This document shows positions 11,227-21,724 of a stretch of 64,000 nt of DNA, one piece after another; position 1 is the stretch's first letter, and each line of letters starts with the position of its first letter. Both the position numbers and the translations under genes were made by a program. The notes under the pieces are model-generated. The model was not told the origin of the DNA, did not search any database, and worked only from the letters and a program-made list of their open reading frames with translations. Origin of the DNA: Oegoconia quadripuncta (lineage: Eukaryota > Arthropoda > Insecta > Lepidoptera > Autostichidae). Where the stretch lies: positions 27,398,836 to 27,462,835 of the forward strand of contig OX438748.1 of assembly GCA_949316235.1 (NCBI GenBank), given 5' to 3'.

Positions 11227-11341
11227 GCGATATAGTATATTACACATTTTATCGCGGTCATCTGTCAAAATGAGCGACATAATATTCGTAAAGCAGCATT
11301 TGACAGATGCGCGCGATATAACGTGTGATTTACTATATCGC
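11227..11341. mobile_element. Fold-back MITE-like element
   Basis: GCGATATAGTATATTACACA..TTTATCGCG..CATCTGTCAAAATG (11227-11272) is the imperfect inverse of CATTTGACAGATG..GATATAACGTGTGATTTACTATATCGC (about 11297-11341), around a 25-nt loop. The frames on both strands here are by-products of the stem. Confidence 0.7.
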
Positions 11342-11344
11342 GTG

Positions 11345-11405
11345 ATATACCCTCTCCCGATGAGAGGAGGCTGTGCCCGAACAGTGAGGACATTTAAGGC
11401 TCTAT
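11345..11405 (+). repeat. SINE E 3' fragment
   Basis: TACCCTCTCCCGATGAGAGG, then AGGCTGTGCCCGAACAGTGA and GGACATTTAAGG, resembles the RTE-type 3' tail of SINE E (compare 27130-27190). Only the terminal part is present. Confidence 0.5.
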
Positions 11406-11409
11406 GCCT

Positions 11410-11660
11410 AACCTGTTTGGTGTAGTGGTTAAAAACTCTGCTGCTATACCAAAAGGTCGCGGGTTCGGATCCTGCTAGGGGCATATGGTTGTATGATGAA
11501 TACAGACTTGTATGCCCGAGTTATGGATGTTTTTCATTTATATATGTATTTATTTACAAAAAAAAAGGTATTTGTGTATCAACCATCTGGTATCTATAAT
11601 ACAAGCCTAGTTGCTTAGTGTGGAACTAGATGGCGCTGTGTTTATGTGCAAAGATTATTA
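11410..11660 (+). repeat. SINE B, near full length
   Basis: Plus strand: CTGTTTGGTGTAGTGGTTAA, GGTCGCGGGTTCGGATCC (B box with one change), a GGGGCATATGGTTGTATGA body, TATTTACAAAAAAAAAG, CAACCATCTGGTATCTA, GTGTGGAACTAGATGGCGCT and an ATTATTATT tail. About 0.7 kb from the minus-strand copy at 10432. Confidence 0.85.
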
Positions 11661-11859
11661 TTATTATATTATTTATACTATATTTCCTAATAGGGTCTCG
11701 AAGGGTAATTCTTAGAATACCGCAAACATGGTGACACACATGCTTCTCACAAGCACGCACACACAGACACACACACTAACATAATACACTAAGTACTTAT
11801 GTACACAAGAAACAAAATGATATTTTTTAGTATAGTAATACCTATGTCAGGAAGCCTCG

Positions 11860-12016
11860 CTCATCCATATCCATATATTATTATAAATGAAAACATCCCA
11901 TAACTAGGGTACACATGTCCGTATTCATCACACAAACATATGCTCCTAGCGGGATTTGAATCCGCGACCATTTGGTATAGTGGTCAGAGTGTCTAACCAC
12001 TACACCAAACAGGTCG
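11860..12016 (-). repeat. SINE B, 3'-truncated
   Basis: Minus strand; head with CTACACCAAACAGGTCG and GCGGGATTTGAATCCGCG, and body up to CATCCCATAACTAGGG. The CATCTGGTATCC half is missing. The mariner MITE lies 15 bp beyond its head. Confidence 0.8.
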
Positions 12017-12031
12017 TCAAATGTTTATATA

Positions 12032-12862
12032 TACAGGGCGTCCCAAAGTTATGGGACATGAAGGGGAAGTACCTTAAATATCGTAGATAGTGAATTTTGC
12101 TCAAAGAAGACTTTATGTTATTTTTAAAAGTTAGTAATTCTGCATTCATAGATTTTCTAAAAATTACTTGCTTCGGCTGGGAATCGAACCGACTTAAATG
12201 TGAAAAAAAAAACACCCTACTTTTATGATGCCAATCGAAAGAATAGCTAAAAAATAATAACTCTGCCTAAGTAACATAGTATTTTAAAAGAAAGGAACAA
12301 CATAAAATGATTGAGTCAAATTTCAAGAAAGTTATTTATTGCCGACGACGTTCGAAAAGTAGCGATATTATCATTCCAAAGATAGCATTGATTATTCGTA
12401 AATAAGTACCCACTTCATAAAATAGGTACTAACATAGTTTTCCTTATTATAAGTGCACGTGTAGATGAAATGATAAAACTTGTATTTCAATACGTCCTCT
12501 GTAAGCTAGACAGAAGGCAAATTAAATACCTACTTAATTGACTACGGCAGTTTCATGTATGTTTTTTATTTGATTAAAATGATTAATTTCACGTTGTTCC
12601 TTTCTTTTAAAATACTATGTTACTTAGGCAGAGTTATTATTTTTTAGCTATTCTTTCGATTGGCATCATAAAAGTAGGGTGTTTTTTTTTTCACATTTGA
12701 GTCGGTTCGATTCCCAGCCGAAGCAAATAATTTTTAGAAAATCTATGAATGCAGAATTACTAACTTTTAAAAATAACATAAAGTCTTCTTTGAGCAAAAT
12801 TCACTATCTACGATATTTAAGGTACTTCCCCTTCATGTCCCATAACTTTGGGACGCCCTGTA
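12032..12862. mobile_element. Mariner-type MITE, internal-deletion derivative
   Basis: An 831-bp element starting TACAGGGCGTCCCAAAG and ending in its inverse. The TIRs are 270 bp (12032-12301 and 12593-12862) with very few differences, flanked by TA dinucleotides (12030-12031 and 12863-12864), as expected of Tc1/mariner. It has no transposase. The 290-bp core matches both inner flanks of the element at 24684-26356 (opposite orientation) but joins GACAGAAGGCAAATT to TACCTACTTAATTGAC through an AAA run. In the larger element those two points are separated by about 840 bp containing the transposase remnant. So it derives from that family by one internal deletion. The TIRs contain GGTTCGATTCC (12704-12714). 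Confidence 0.9.
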
Positions 12863-12887
12863 TATCCAAATGTGAACCGTGGATGTT

Positions 12888-12960
12888 GTTTCAAGCATTG
12901 AACTATTAATGTTTGGAACATCCAAACGTTTGGGATATCTCTGACCTCTCCATTTGAGAT
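12888..12960 (-). repeat. Dispersed repeat G, copy 2
   Basis: Inverse of GGTCAGAGATATCCCAAACG, then GGATGTTCCAAACATT and CAATGCTTGAAAC; aligns with 1120-1200. Confidence 0.5.
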
Positions 12961-13266
12961 ATATTTTTGGCCCTCTCCATGTCGTGACTTATATATGTAA
13001 GTGGAAATCCGACCTACTGTTTGTTGCGACAAACTCGTCCTTAGAAATTGTCCCTTAGTAGTGCTCTGTACGTATTGGTAGCTCTAATTTGTGATAGATG
13101 ATAAGTAATGTGTAATACTCAATTAATTTTCTAGTTTAGTGAGCCCTTTGATAGGTGAATAGGGAAGCATTTCTATCTAATAATTATATCCCGTGAAATT
13201 AGTTATTTTGATTAGGTACTTAATTTCCACATAAGCCATGAACTGAGTTATTGAGTACACTATCTA
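12961..13266. other. Unassigned sequence
   Basis: Nothing recognised between repeat G and repeat N. Confidence 0.4.
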
Positions 13267-13604
13267 TAGTCCAGTAATGATACACTTTAACAGAGTAACT
13301 GTCAGTGATAGAATAAAAATGTTTTCTAACAAATCAATAAAACATAGACTATTCGATTAAAATCACCACTGTGAATTTCATTGCGTCGGAGGACTAAGAA
13401 CTCCTGTAACTATTTTCATTAAAATCGGTTTTTATATTTATGAAAAATTTCGCCGAGGGCAAATATCACGACCCAATAAACTATTTTCAGAAAATATAAA
13501 GTAGCCATAATTTGTTATTTTTTTTGGAAAACTGTTTTAGTAGATCTTAGCATCTACTACAACTCGATGAAGTTCATAGTGGCAAGTTTGAATTGATATT
13601 GTAG
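13267..13604. mobile_element. Repeat N, fold-back element, copy 1 (interrupted)
   Basis: Starts TAGTCCAGTAATGATACAC, with GAGTAACTGTCAGTGATAG, CCACTGTGAATTTCATTGCG and CGACCCAATAAACTATTTTC, all shared with 55898-56698. The right part (13558-13604, GATGAAGTTCATAGTGGC, then TGATATTGTAGGT) is the inverse of its own left arm. The expected inverse of the outermost arm is missing: the sequence is cut at the hAT insertion and does not resume in repeat N beyond it. Confidence 0.6.
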
Positions 13605-14448
13605 GTATGGGCAGTGGCGTAGCGTGAGTTTCCGCCGCCCGGTGCCGACGAGAATTTTGCCGCCCCCTCCAATAAACGAGAAATAATTATGTTAAGCCGT
13701 TATAAAATTTGTACAGCCATAAAAACAGCCTTTAAATCATTTGGTTAGCTTAAAAAGATTTTATTTGCATGAAAACAAATCAGGCATCAATCCTTGTTCC
13801 GCAAATAATCTTGATAATGGTCAGTAATTAAATCATAAATAGGTAGTTTACAATAACATGAGTTTGCGTAATAAACAATCACTCAGTCTGCAAAATAACT
13901 TCTTTACCAGCAAGATTTCATGATTGATTAGCAGAGAAAACATGTCAATAAGCAATGTATTTGATCGTTATACATATTTAAAACATGGTTAGCAAAATAA
14001 TATATTTTTGCTACTTTTATATGCTGCATAACAGTACATTTGTTGCTTACTCTGAGTGTTTACCAAAATTTTGGTAAATATAAGTCACTTATTGCAACTT
14101 ATATAATTAAGCTTATAAAATATGCTGTACAAATTTTTTTACAGCCGTCCAGAATGACATAAATTGCTGATTGATTTAGAAATGTTTGCGCCATGAGTTA
14201 CTGGTCAATCAGCTATTTCTGCTGACAGATTACATTTTTCTGCTCACAGATATACGAATATTAAGCTTATCCTTTAAATAACACCCTCTGTAAATTGTTT
14301 AATTAATAAAAAACAGTTCAAACGCGTGTCGGGCCATGCCTAGAAATTAGGACATGTACAAAAGTTTTGCTTTAAAAAACGCACGATGTTTTAAAAATGT
14401 ACTCTTCGTGCTTTTTTTAAAGCAAAATCTTTTATACAATTAATGAGA

Positions 14449-16260
14449 TCAATATGTAGGTAATGTTCGATTGATAATATAGCTAAATTTGATAATCTCA
14501 ACGTGGACATACCTAGTTGATCTCAGATAATTTTTGATTAATTTTAATTTAGAGAAACTTCTTTCGCAACTGGAATTACTAACGGCAGCTGTTAGGAATA
14601 TTCTTAACATTATGACAATATTTGGTAAGCCATCTTCAAGTTTACACTCAATAATGTATTTTAATAAACCAAATGGGCCTGACTTAATGAGCTCTTTTTT
14701 ACAATCTGCATCTGTTACAGAACTCGCAGCTACGAAAGCCCGTAGACGTATGCGCTCAAGCTTGAATTCTTCTCTATTAATGTCTTGAGGAGCATGATCT
14801 AGGTTAAGTTCGTCGACACCCAATATTACTGCAGGTCTTAAACAGGCATATTTTTGCGCTAGATTCTGTAACTGTTGGAATCTTTCTCAAATTTCAGCAG
14901 TTACTCTATCTATTGAGGAAAACATTGTCCGCCTCAAGTCGTCTTCATACGATAACCCAACATCTCTACTTCCCTCGCCAAGTATATGCCTCCTCCTTAT
15001 TCTTCTTGGGGGTTCAAACGAAATTTCAAGCTCTTCACCTACATTTTTAGCGTATATTAAAGCCTCTTCTACATATTCATCACGTTTTGCTTCCAATACG
15101 GTCTGTAAAGCGCTTATTTTCTGAGCACACTGATGTATATTTAGTCCCTTTGTTTGTAAATAATTTTGAGCATCATTGACTTCACGCAGTACCGGTTGCC
15201 AGAGTCCTAAATAACATAAAAATTAAAATGATTGCATCGCGACTAATAAACTTCCTGCGTCCGTCCGCGTGTTAAAGCTTTCGTCCGTTCCGTCAGATTT
15301 TCAAGTGCAGTTAAAGTTTCCTTGTAATGATCTCTAAGGACATTCACAGCGTCGCCTCTAGCGCTCCAACGTGTGTCCTGAACCCTCTGAAAACTTTTTC
15401 CTGTGGCTGCAAGAAGAACTCCCACCGGTGCGGCGATGAAGAAAAAAAAGCGTAGCAGCGTTCTAGCGTACCAAAGAAAGTCACGGAATTTATCTCCACT
15501 GAAGCTGCATGTTGGCAAACTAGATTTAATGAATGGTTTGAGCAGGGGACAAAGTCGGCATTAGGATTGATATCCTTTATATGCTGCTGCACACCTGTGT
15601 GTCTTCCAGCCATCGTAGCAGCATTATCGTAAGCTTGCCCTCTAACTGTTCATAATGTCGAGCCCATCAGCCTCAAGTTTGCTTAGTATCATGTCACTAA
15701 AACCTTCCGCAGTTTTGCTTTTCGTTTCAATGAAATCTATAAAAGATTCCTCTACTCGAATCTCCTGGTTTTCAATCATCACATATCGTAATACTTGGCT
15801 TGTTTGATCTATGTATGAAATATCCGGGGTACTGTCAAAAATCATGGAGTTAATACTTGGCCTTTTGGACTCGACTTAAAATTTCTTGGCGAACTTTATT
15901 TCCTAAAATTTCAATGAACTCGTTTTGAATTTCTGGTGACATGTAAGTGAGAGAAATTTTGTGGCCCATTTTTATTCTTACTAAATGTTCAAAGTCAAAG
16001 TCAAAAAATATTTATTTCGTAGGATAAAGATTATCACTACAAAACGTCACATTTTTTATCTTAATATTAAAATTATTGACATTATTGCTCATTCGCAAAG
16101 CAGATTCCCCAGAGAAGAACGACCAAGAAACTCAAGGGTTGCTCTTTTAAATAAGTTTGGGTTACAATTATATTACATTGTATAATTAGGCTGAATATCG
16201 CCATCGTTCTCTGAGAATAGGATCGTACTTTGCCAGCAGATGCACCAATTCTAAAAAGTT
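14449..16260 (-). pseudogene. hAT transposase remnant (DUF4371/ZMYM1-like)
   Basis: Minus strand, in pieces. GNFLELVHLLAKYDPILRER (about 16260-16200) precedes the LINE D insertion. The catalytic region continues with HKISLTYMSPEIQNEFI (about 15970), IFDSTPDISYIDQTSQVLRY (15845 on), RGQAYDNAATMAGRHTGVQQ (about 15640), CSNHSLNLVCQHA (about 15545) and QDTRWSARGDAVNVLRDHYK (about 15380). It ends in the hAT dimerisation domain FLTAAVSNSSCERSFSKLKL (about 14550), then IKNYLRST. At least three frame changes separate these pieces, and no N-terminal TTF/BED zinc finger was found, so it cannot make an active enzyme. Plus-strand frames across it are shadows. Confidence 0.9.
15984..16195 (-). repeat. LINE D 3' fragment nested in hAT
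   Basis: Minus strand, CAAAGTCAAAGTCAAAAAAT at the tail side, then CAGAGAAGAACGACCAAGAA and CTCAAGGGTTGCTCTTTTAA. It matches the LINE D 3' UTR and splits the transposase frame between the LLAKYDPILRER and LTYMSPEIQ motifs, so it inserted after the hAT. Confidence 0.75.
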
Positions 16261-16321
16261 GCCTTTATTCGCACTGGTGTCATCTTCTCTGTGGCTGTAT
16301 TGCCTGTATTTCGGCTGCATT

Positions 16322-16349
16322 CACAGAACAATATGCTTATTGTTCTGTG
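16322..16349. repeat. Perfect 12-bp hairpin, 4-nt loop
   Basis: CACAGAACAATA and TATTGTTCTGTG are exact inverses around TGCT, inside the hAT right end. The surrounding CTGCATT and CTGTGGCTG repeats suggest a local duplication by fold-back synthesis. Confidence 0.8.
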
Positions 16350-16584
16350 GCTGCATTCGAATGCACCTCTGCCGCCCCGCGCTGCGCCTCGCCGCCGCCG
16401 CCCCGCCCCGCCGCGCCGTCCAACTCGGGGCATCGCGGAGCGCGCGCGATTTGAAAAAGGATTTTCTATTATAATAATAATAATTAAAAAATCTCGGGCT
16501 CGCCGCGCCGCCCTTTTTCATTTGCCGCCCGGGGCCATGGCCCCCCCTGCCCCCCCCACGCTACGCCACTGGGTATGGGCTATC

Positions 16585-17109
16585 CTGCCACAGGTGCGCT
16601 GGACGCATACCTTGGCATGCAGATCTTAATGTCATCCGACGGCCCTTCACATCTGCTGGTGCGCCGGCTATTTTGGAATCTGTAGGTCTGGCACGTGATG
16701 ATGGGAAGAGACCCGATGGTATGACTCTTCTACCCTGGAAGTTGGGACGCGCTTTAGTTTGGGATGAAAGAAAGAAAAAAGAAAGAAAAGTATTTATTCG
16801 GTGTCACATATCGTAAACTGTGTCGATACGCTTGTACCGTCCCATCTTCAAGTAACATCTAATAATGCAGGATCTGCAGCCGCAAACGCTGAGAACCACA
16901 AACGGCGCAAATGTGCTAGTCTCAGTGGAGATTATATTTTTTTGGGGTTTGGGGTGGAAACCTTTGCGCCGTGGGGGCCAGGCGCTCATTGTCTTTTTCA
17001 AGAGATAACTGAGCGTCTGATCGAAGCTTCAAATGATCGGAAGGCTGGCTTTTATTTCGCTCAGAGGCTAAGTCTGGCTGTCCAAAGAGCAAACGCACTT
17101 AGCCTCTAA
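16585..17109 (+). pseudogene. Retrotransposon ORF C-terminal tail
   Basis: One frame reads [40 protein letters not shown], then [33 protein letters not shown] and YFAQRLSLAVQRANALSL, stop. PDGxTLxPW..LVWD, VET.GPWG and QRLSLAVQRGNA form the conserved tail of RT ORFs found in many invertebrate non-LTR elements (known from memory; clade not assigned). About 45 bp of A/G-rich sequence (16762-16806) is inserted in frame between LVWD and VNCVDT. No RT catalytic motif lies upstream because the hAT element abuts it. A second fragment of the same tail lies at 62185-62385. Confidence 0.65.
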
Positions 17110-17585
17110 CGCACCCATCCGTTTCAGCAAGATCTGGGACAATTTATTAATTTGTAAATGTGTATTTACTATTTCGTTTTTGTAAATAATATGTACAAAA
17201 TTCTTTGTGTACTTATGGTATAAATTACAAATATAACACTAATATTATAAGAAAATGAAATATTGCAGGTTTTTTTAACTAATAAGCAAGCTACAGAATA
17301 GTTAGATAACATTTTTATTCCATTACTGATAGGTAATTTGACCTTCTACAAAAACTCAGGAACTTTAAGATTATAGGAAGTTACACCACATTTTTTTACG
17401 TATTTTAAATTCAGAATAAAATGAAATACAGTATATTTCGAAAAGTATAACAGAAAGTAGAATAATTGTGCTGTCGAATATGTTTACCTATTGCACCAGG
17501 CAGGAGTGTAATGTTTTTATATGTGTAAGTATAGACTTATTTTTTGAATTCCACTTTCGTTTTTTTTTTATTTATTAACTACCTA
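17110..17585. other. Unassigned AT-rich sequence
   Basis: Nothing recognised; may include the 3' UTR of the preceding retrotransposon fragment. Confidence 0.4.
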
Positions 17586-17812
17586 CTAGCTTTCCGCCCG
17601 CGGCTTCGCTTGCGTGGAAGAACTTTATCGCGGAAGTTTGTTTATCCCGTGGGAAGTACTCACTTTATCGGGATAAAAAATATCCTATGTTTTAATCTAG
17701 GTTATGGTCTACCTGTATACCGAATTTCAGCCAAATCCGTTTAGCCGTTTCCTCGCGATTGAGCAACAAACAAACAAACTTTCAAACTTGCGCATTTCTA
17801 ATTATTACTTAT
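17586..17812 (-). repeat. Metulj/RTE-type repeat P, copy 1
   Basis: Minus strand, from CTAGCTTTCCGCCCGCGGCT (the inverse of its 3' end) through ACTTTATCGCGG, GTTTATCCCGTGGGAAGTAC and TGAGCAACAAACAAACAAAC to a TTTCTAATTATTA end. This short repeat is very common in Lepidoptera and usually attributed to Metulj SINEs or RTE 3' ends; that naming is from memory. Confidence 0.8.
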
Positions 17813-19138
17813 ATACATATGCCAATTCATCCTCTGCGCTCGAAATTTTGAGCTTTAATGAATACCAATAGCGATTGCGTCTGCGCTACGAGTGGTTCGA
17901 ATCTGAACGATTATACGAAGACGACAAATTCATTTCTGTTCCATCCTTTTAGCCGAGTATTATAATCCGATTTTACGTTTGGTTGACCTTCGCCGTAAAA
18001 TCTCGATTTGTCGAGGACTCACCCTGGAAAATTTTCAAATAATTATAACTTCTGAATCTGATTTGAATCACTTGAGGGTCTGGCGAAAGCTCAAGTCTCT
18101 ATACAAACTAATTTAGTTTAGGCAATTTATAAAAGCATTTTGTATAGACTACCTTATGGCAGAGATTACATACTAAATATCAATACTTACTTAGAGAAGC
18201 GATTCTCAATAATAATGAAACAGGTATACATCATTTAGGGATGGTCTCTGGATCTGGCCTCTTCAGGTTTACACTACATACTATAACTACAATTAAATTG
18301 TATTTTAATACGGAAACACTCGTATGCGCCTGCGCCGCAAGGAGTCCTCTTCAGGTAGACATACATATTGTGGGATAATTAAAAGCTAGCTAAATCATCT
18401 CAACTACTAACTACAAGCTTCAACCATTTATTCAATAGTACAAAACATAACCCTACCCTTGCATCTCATTGAAACTTAACACTTTACAAATCTGAATAGT
18501 TGCCTTTTTCCCAGCAATCCAGACAGAAAGTCAGACAAATAGATTCAAATTTAGGATCAAGACGGATTCCTGAATATCAACTTTAGCGCTTCCTTGTAAG
18601 GTAGGTTTAAGCAGCAAAGTTATGTTGGTGGAGCGTATTCAAGCACTCCACGCCTTTATGGAGGAGGGTCCTTTCATCTCACTCCTTTTAACCTGGAGGT
18701 GCAATTATAGTTAGCGTGCCTACGGGCGGTTACATTTTAGAGATCCTTAGGCAAGGAATTGATAAGGATTTGGGCATTCAAAACGATTTCGCTTTGAATT
18801 TGGAAACGATTGATGTCTGTATCAAATTAGGCGATAATTTTCGAAAAACGTTATTTGATGAACTTATCTATAAACTCAAATCGTTTCACAGAGAATTTAT
18901 ATTAATGCTTAATTAAGTTAAATAGATTGTAAATAAGAAGTTTATTATAAAGTTACATTTACAGTACAATAATTAAATATACAATTCACTTTGATGTTAC
19001 GTTAAAACGTAGATACATTTACGCAGTATAGAAAAAAATCTACACTAATCATTTTCAAAACAAATCTAGAAAATGAAATCTGTATCTCGGGCAATGTCTA
19101 AATTTAATTTCATTCAAATTATAACATAAATATATAAT
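17813..19138. other. Unassigned sequence
   Basis: No supported gene. 18630-18700 (CAAGCACTCCACGCCTTTAT, GGAGGAGGGTCC) looks repetitive. The 66-aa plus frame at 18716-18916 (NFRKTLFDELIYKL) has no domain that can be named. Confidence 0.4.
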
Positions 19139-19712
19139 CTAACTAATAAAAACTTATAAATGCGACAGTATGGATGTTTGTTTACTACTTTGATTAATTG
19201 TTGCTCAATCACGGTGAAACCGCCTCCGTGGCTCAGTAAATAACATTGGGGTTACGATTCGGAGGTCGCGGGGTCGATCCCCAGCGGTTTACATGTTTAA
19301 GTACTCGGTTTGGTTGGTGGTAGGGCATTTTAAATATCCGCCTGGCTAGCTACGACCATCTTATCTATAAATCTGCCGCCAAGCAGCCATTGTTGTGTTC
19401 CGGTTGTCAGAGATAAGATAGTCAGTCCCCCAAATGGGTTGGGGTTTCTCGGTCAGTACGCTTCCACCTTCGACCTCTTCTTTACTTAACACCCGGTGTG
19501 ATTGAGGTCAAGTGCGAACACGTTGTGCATAAAAAAAAGAACGGATAACCGGATTAACAGATTTGGATGAAATTTGGTATGTAGGTAGAATATACCCTGG
19601 ATTAAGACATAGGATATTTTTTATCCCGATAAAGTTAGTAGTTCCCGCGAGATAAACAAATTTCCGCGACAAAGTTATTCCACTCAGGCGAAGGCGCGGG
19701 CAGAAAGCTAGT
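19139..19712 (+). repeat. Repeat P, copy 2, interrupted by SINE A
   Basis: Left half 19139-19220 (ATAAATGCGACAGTATGG, TTGCTCAATCACGG). Right half about 19540-19712 (TTGGATGAAATTTGGTATGT, GGATATTTTTTATCCCGATA, GCGGGCAGAAAGCTAGTG). The SINE A copy at 19221-19539 lies between. Confidence 0.8.
19221..19539 (+). repeat. SINE A, full length, nested in repeat P
   Basis: Complete plus-strand copy: CGCCTCCGTGGCTCAGT (A box region), GGTCGCGGGGTCGATCCCCA (B box with one substitution), CTGCCGCCAAGCAG, GTTCCGGTTGTCAGAGATAA, TCCACCTTCGACCTC and CACGTTGTGCAT plus poly(A). About 320 bp; a good reference copy for the family. Confidence 0.92.
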
Positions 19713-20824
19713 GTTTAATATTTGTCGATTTTTCAGTTCAAGTAGTTTTATTTTGATTTTCAAAGTATGTCTTAATGGAATAATGTATGGTATACATTAC
19801 AAACATATTATATGGTAGATAATTGCCAGTGGAATTGCCATAAACTTCGTCCAATTGTCTCGTAACGAAATTCAAGACTCACGACTGTATCTATACCTTG
19901 TGAAATAAAGCCTACTTACCCTCTGTAGGAAAATTGAATATGTCAGAGTACATCACCGAGCATAATAATAAAACATTCATACTGAATCCTTTGTTTCCCA
20001 CTCGGCTTACGCTTGACAGTTTTCACGGAGATTTTTCACCTTTTGTACCTTGCTTGTAAAGGCGCCGTTTTGCAGTTTTTGTTGACAAAAATACAGCCTT
20101 TTTATATATTGCGCCTTTTGAAACTGGTTGGTTACAAAATATGAACGCGGAATTTGGGTAATTAGCATGGTCGCAGTTATCATTACGATTTTATACTTTA
20201 CAAGCAATTTAATCTGTTGCGATGTGGGGAGGTAGTGAAAGAAACTCTTGTCTTGAACAACGCTGTAATAATATTCTCTTTATTCTCTTGTCTTACAATC
20301 ATTTATATATTGGCTCTTTACCTATGAAATTGGAGTTTTTTCTGCGATTTTCAAAGTTATATCCAAAGGATATTGCCCATGGGCAGTATCGCTAAAATGT
20401 AAATTGTGTCACAGTTTCGTGACGTCGATAATTCCTGTTTTTAATTCTAAAAATTACATGGCGTAACATGAAATCTTGATTTTGCCGGATAAAAACTAGA
20501 AATATTGTTATATATTAATTGTTATTTTTTTACTACCGCCAAACTTCCGCCTAATATGACTGTCTGTCAGCGATGTGTGGTGTTGCCACCCGAAGGAACA
20601 TCCGGTCCCCGTCAGCGATTACCTACTCGGTAGACAATGAATCGATTATCGATTACGGCTCGGCTGTTACCTTTTTATACAATTCCTCATTTTTTTTATT
20701 TAACATGACGAATACGGCCCCAAGGAACAGATAATAAATAAAAGTTCAATTAATGAACGATTCAACCCAAAAATGAATTACTACGCAGAAATCGCACACA
20801 CACTCAGACATTTACTAGTTTAAA
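19713..20824. other. Unassigned sequence
   Basis: No gene recognised. An ATCGATTATCGATTA motif lies at 20640-20654 near a moderately GC-rich patch (20560-20670), without an adjacent ORF. Confidence 0.4.
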
Positions 20825-20935
20825 TATATATGTATGTTTATCCGTTATCTAGTATTCATAGTACAAGCTTGCTTAGTTTGGGGCTAGATGATTGGTGTAA
20901 GTGTCCGAAATATTTATTTATTTTATTTATTTATA
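20825..20935 (+). repeat. SINE C 3' fragment
   Basis: Plus strand: TATGTTTATCCGTTATCTAG, GCTTAGTTTGGGGCTAGATG, ATTGGTGTAAGTGTCCGAAA, then TATTTATT repeats. Head absent. Confidence 0.75.
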
Positions 20936-21660
20936 ACACCACATTTTGATCACATTATTTTGATTTTTAACAATATTCGCACAAAATATTGTATATACAT
21001 TCGTAACAAAATTATTTTATCCGTTTAACTATATTATTTTTATTGTTGTCTTAACGCTTTGACCATTCCCTGCACTGAATAACAAACTGAAAATACCTCT
21101 TTTAGACCAGCTTCCACAAAAATTATACATAATAATGTATAAAAATCTTTTGACTTTAAGGCTTTCGTGCGCCTTGTCTGCGTTAGCAGTGATCGAAAAA
21201 TCACATGAATTTTTAGGTTAACAATTAATACGAATTCTTAAGCCGAGAACAAAAATATATACATTTACAATCTTAATGGCAAATAACCGAGACTGATATT
21301 ATGTGAGGTTAGCTTATTACCATCTAGGTATCTGTGTATCAAGGAAAAATAAATAAATAATTAATGATACAGATATATTTTTTACAATTTTATTCATCAT
21401 CATATAATCAGGTGTGATTGACACCAAATAATATCAAAAGATTCCAACCGTTGAATGTTATTTGTATCGAGCGGTACCCAAGGCGTCATGCACTCGAAAA
21501 CGTTTCTTTGTCTAACTAAAAATACTGAGCTAGATATTATTCAGTTAGAGCAATTCGTAGTAAGGATATACATGATATGATATCATTACTACGTATGAGA
21601 ACACAGTAATTTCTTTTTTGATTTCACGTCAAATAAGCATTTCTGATCAATGGTGACCGA
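20936..21660. other. Unassigned sequence upstream of the exon candidate
   Basis: AT-rich, no ORF or repeat recognised. Confidence 0.4.
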
Positions 21661-21667
21661 TATGTCA

Positions 21668-21715
21668 AATCGATAAAACAATCGATATTCGTAACAGTAG
21701 GTTTGGCAACACTAA
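21668..21715 (+). promoter_or_regulatory. Candidate promoter with two DRE-like motifs
   Basis: AATCGATA occurs at about 21668-21675 and again at about 21682-21689; both fit the insect DNA replication-related element WATCGATW. TTGGCAACACTA follows at about 21703-21714, resembling the YGGTCACACTR core-promoter motif with two differences. DRE-type promoters usually serve broadly expressed genes. The motifs lie about 50-130 bp before the inferred 5' UTR. No TATA box is evident. Function is inference. Confidence 0.35.
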
Positions 21716-21724
21716 AATATCATG

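Larger units (their letters stand above)
13612..16571 (-). mobile_element. hAT element with intact ends and 8-bp target duplication
   Basis: A 2960-bp element bounded by perfect 15-bp TIRs CAGTGGCGTAGCGTG (13612-13626) and CACGCTACGCCACTG (16557-16571), with the identical 8-bp duplication GGTATGGG at 13604-13611 and 16572-16579. Both subterminal regions carry TTTGCCGCCC motifs and are GC-rich on the right. Inside is a decayed minus-strand transposase (14449-16260). An 8-bp TSD, CAG-type TIRs and a C-terminal dimerisation domain place it in the hAT superfamily, ZMYM1/DUF4371-like group. A LINE D fragment is nested at 15984-16195. Confidence 0.95.

Noticed and set aside
12679..12909. Apparent conserved protein family (frames beginning MFFFSHLSRFDSQPKQ, also at 12000, 24649 and 26173)
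   Set aside because: These frames are the mariner TIR itself; the identity is due to the repeat and there is no coding evidence.
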